Shown: in pieces, positions 63,808 through 64,000 of the stretch
Position numbering within the stretch: the stretch's first letter is position 1
Layout: each line of letters starts with the position of its first letter
Notes under the pieces: generated by a model
Databases searched by the model: none
Seen by the model: the letters and a program-made list of their open reading frames with translations, nothing else
What the model was told of the DNA's origin: nothing
Assembly: GCA_963804005.1 (NCBI GenBank)
Contig: CAWDOP010000015.1
Location: 1 to 64,000, forward strand
Source of the DNA: JAGXRK01 sp963804005
Lineage (GTDB): Bacteria; Bacteroidota; Ignavibacteria; Ignavibacteriales; Ignavibacteriaceae
Direction: 5' to 3'
Length of the DNA: 64,000 bases
Position numbers and translations under genes: made by a program

Positions 63808-64000
63808 ATGCAATTCATTCTTAATGGAGTTCAAAAGGAATACAATGGCGATCCTGAATTATCGCTGTTAAAATATTTAAGAAATGTTGAAGGAATTATT
63901 TCGCCTAAAGATGGATGTGCTCCTCAAGCTGCTTGTGGTAGTTGTACAGTTCAATTGAATAATAAATCCGTTCTTTCGTGTGTCATTCCGATGAAAAAAG
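63808..64000 (+). CDS. Partial molybdenum hydroxylase, N-terminal 2Fe-2S domain
   Basis: The frame from the ATG at 63808 is open to the right edge (64 codons). It shows FILNGVQKEYNGDPELSLLKYLRN and the 2Fe-2S motif DGCAPQAACGSCTVQLNN, then VLSCVIPMKK. The first two cysteines are five residues apart (C-x5-C) rather than four as in xdhA; this CAPQ form is known from some aldehyde oxidase-like enzymes. It lies 13 nt after ygfK, so a second hydroxylase (possibly the selenium-dependent purine hydroxylase type) continues beyond the window. Confidence 0.85.
   Translation, partial: MQFILNGVQKEYNGDPELSLLKYLRNVEGIISPKDGCAPQAACGSCTVQLNNKSVLSCVIPMKK

Noticed and set aside
63808..64000. C-x5-C spacing as a frameshift or damaged ferredoxin site
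   Set aside because: The CAPQ form of this motif occurs in intact aldehyde oxidase-like enzymes and the frame is otherwise normal.

Overview
The window comes from an AT-rich bacterium of the Bacteroidota/Chlorobiota group, most likely an Ignavibacteria-type lineage. This is inference. It rests on Bacteroidetes-style promoters (ATTG/TTTG, 20 nt, TAnnTTTG), OmpA-like proteins with thrombospondin type 3 repeats, a multihaem cytochrome/porin operon, and family-level similarity of most proteins. No rRNA is present to confirm it.

Layout. 1-4.7 kb is an envelope polysaccharide region: a partial O-antigen ligase/polymerase-like membrane protein, a sugar-phosphate transferase with an unusual internal domain, and a Wzi-like outer membrane protein. 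4.8-9.0 kb holds two paralogous OmpA-TSP3-SPOR proteins separated by a decayed four-helix-bundle (IVP-type) gene. 9.1-10.4 kb has a HAD hydrolase and a NUDIX hydrolase. At 10.6-11.07 kb a CAT-anticodon tRNA gene is preceded by four tandem tRNA-derived units, each with a 34-nt double-hairpin insert in the D-loop. This is the most unusual structure in the window. 11.3-15.2 kb is a four-gene porin/multihaem cytochrome operon (4 + 14 + 7 haem motifs) whose porin gene carries a one-base frameshift.

15.6-22.4 kb has a SET-domain protein, typA, clpS, etfBA, a bifunctional nuclease-domain protein and a DUF2851 protein. 22.5-34.1 kb (minus strand) is a long cluster of cell-shape genes (mreBCD, PBP2, rodA) flanked by nucleotide synthesis genes (pyrG, purN, purH upstream; pyrF downstream). 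34.5-44.5 kb carries a DPP-IV-like peptidase bracketed by a 23-bp direct repeat, a Sel1-repeat protein, an aminotransferase, a CDF transporter, an MFS transporter, nusB, a DUF218 protein and a TonB-like protein.

44.6-55.6 kb (minus strand) is asnS followed by the complex I membrane-arm genes nuoJKLM, a NhaD-type Na+/H+ antiporter, an unrecognised small protein and nuoN, then nnr and a VanZ-like protein. 55.9-64 kb (plus strand) is a molybdenum hydroxylase cluster: a split xanthine dehydrogenase, an XdhC-like maturation factor, a YgfK-like flavo-iron-sulfur protein, and the start of a second molybdenum hydroxylase. It suggests purine or N-heterocycle catabolism.

Taken together the genes describe a Gram-negative heterotroph with a respiratory chain (complex I, ETF), a probable extracellular electron outlet and catabolic redox enzymes. 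Most of the window is ordinary core genome. The accessory-looking parts are the tRNA-derived array, the cytochrome operon and the molybdenum cluster.
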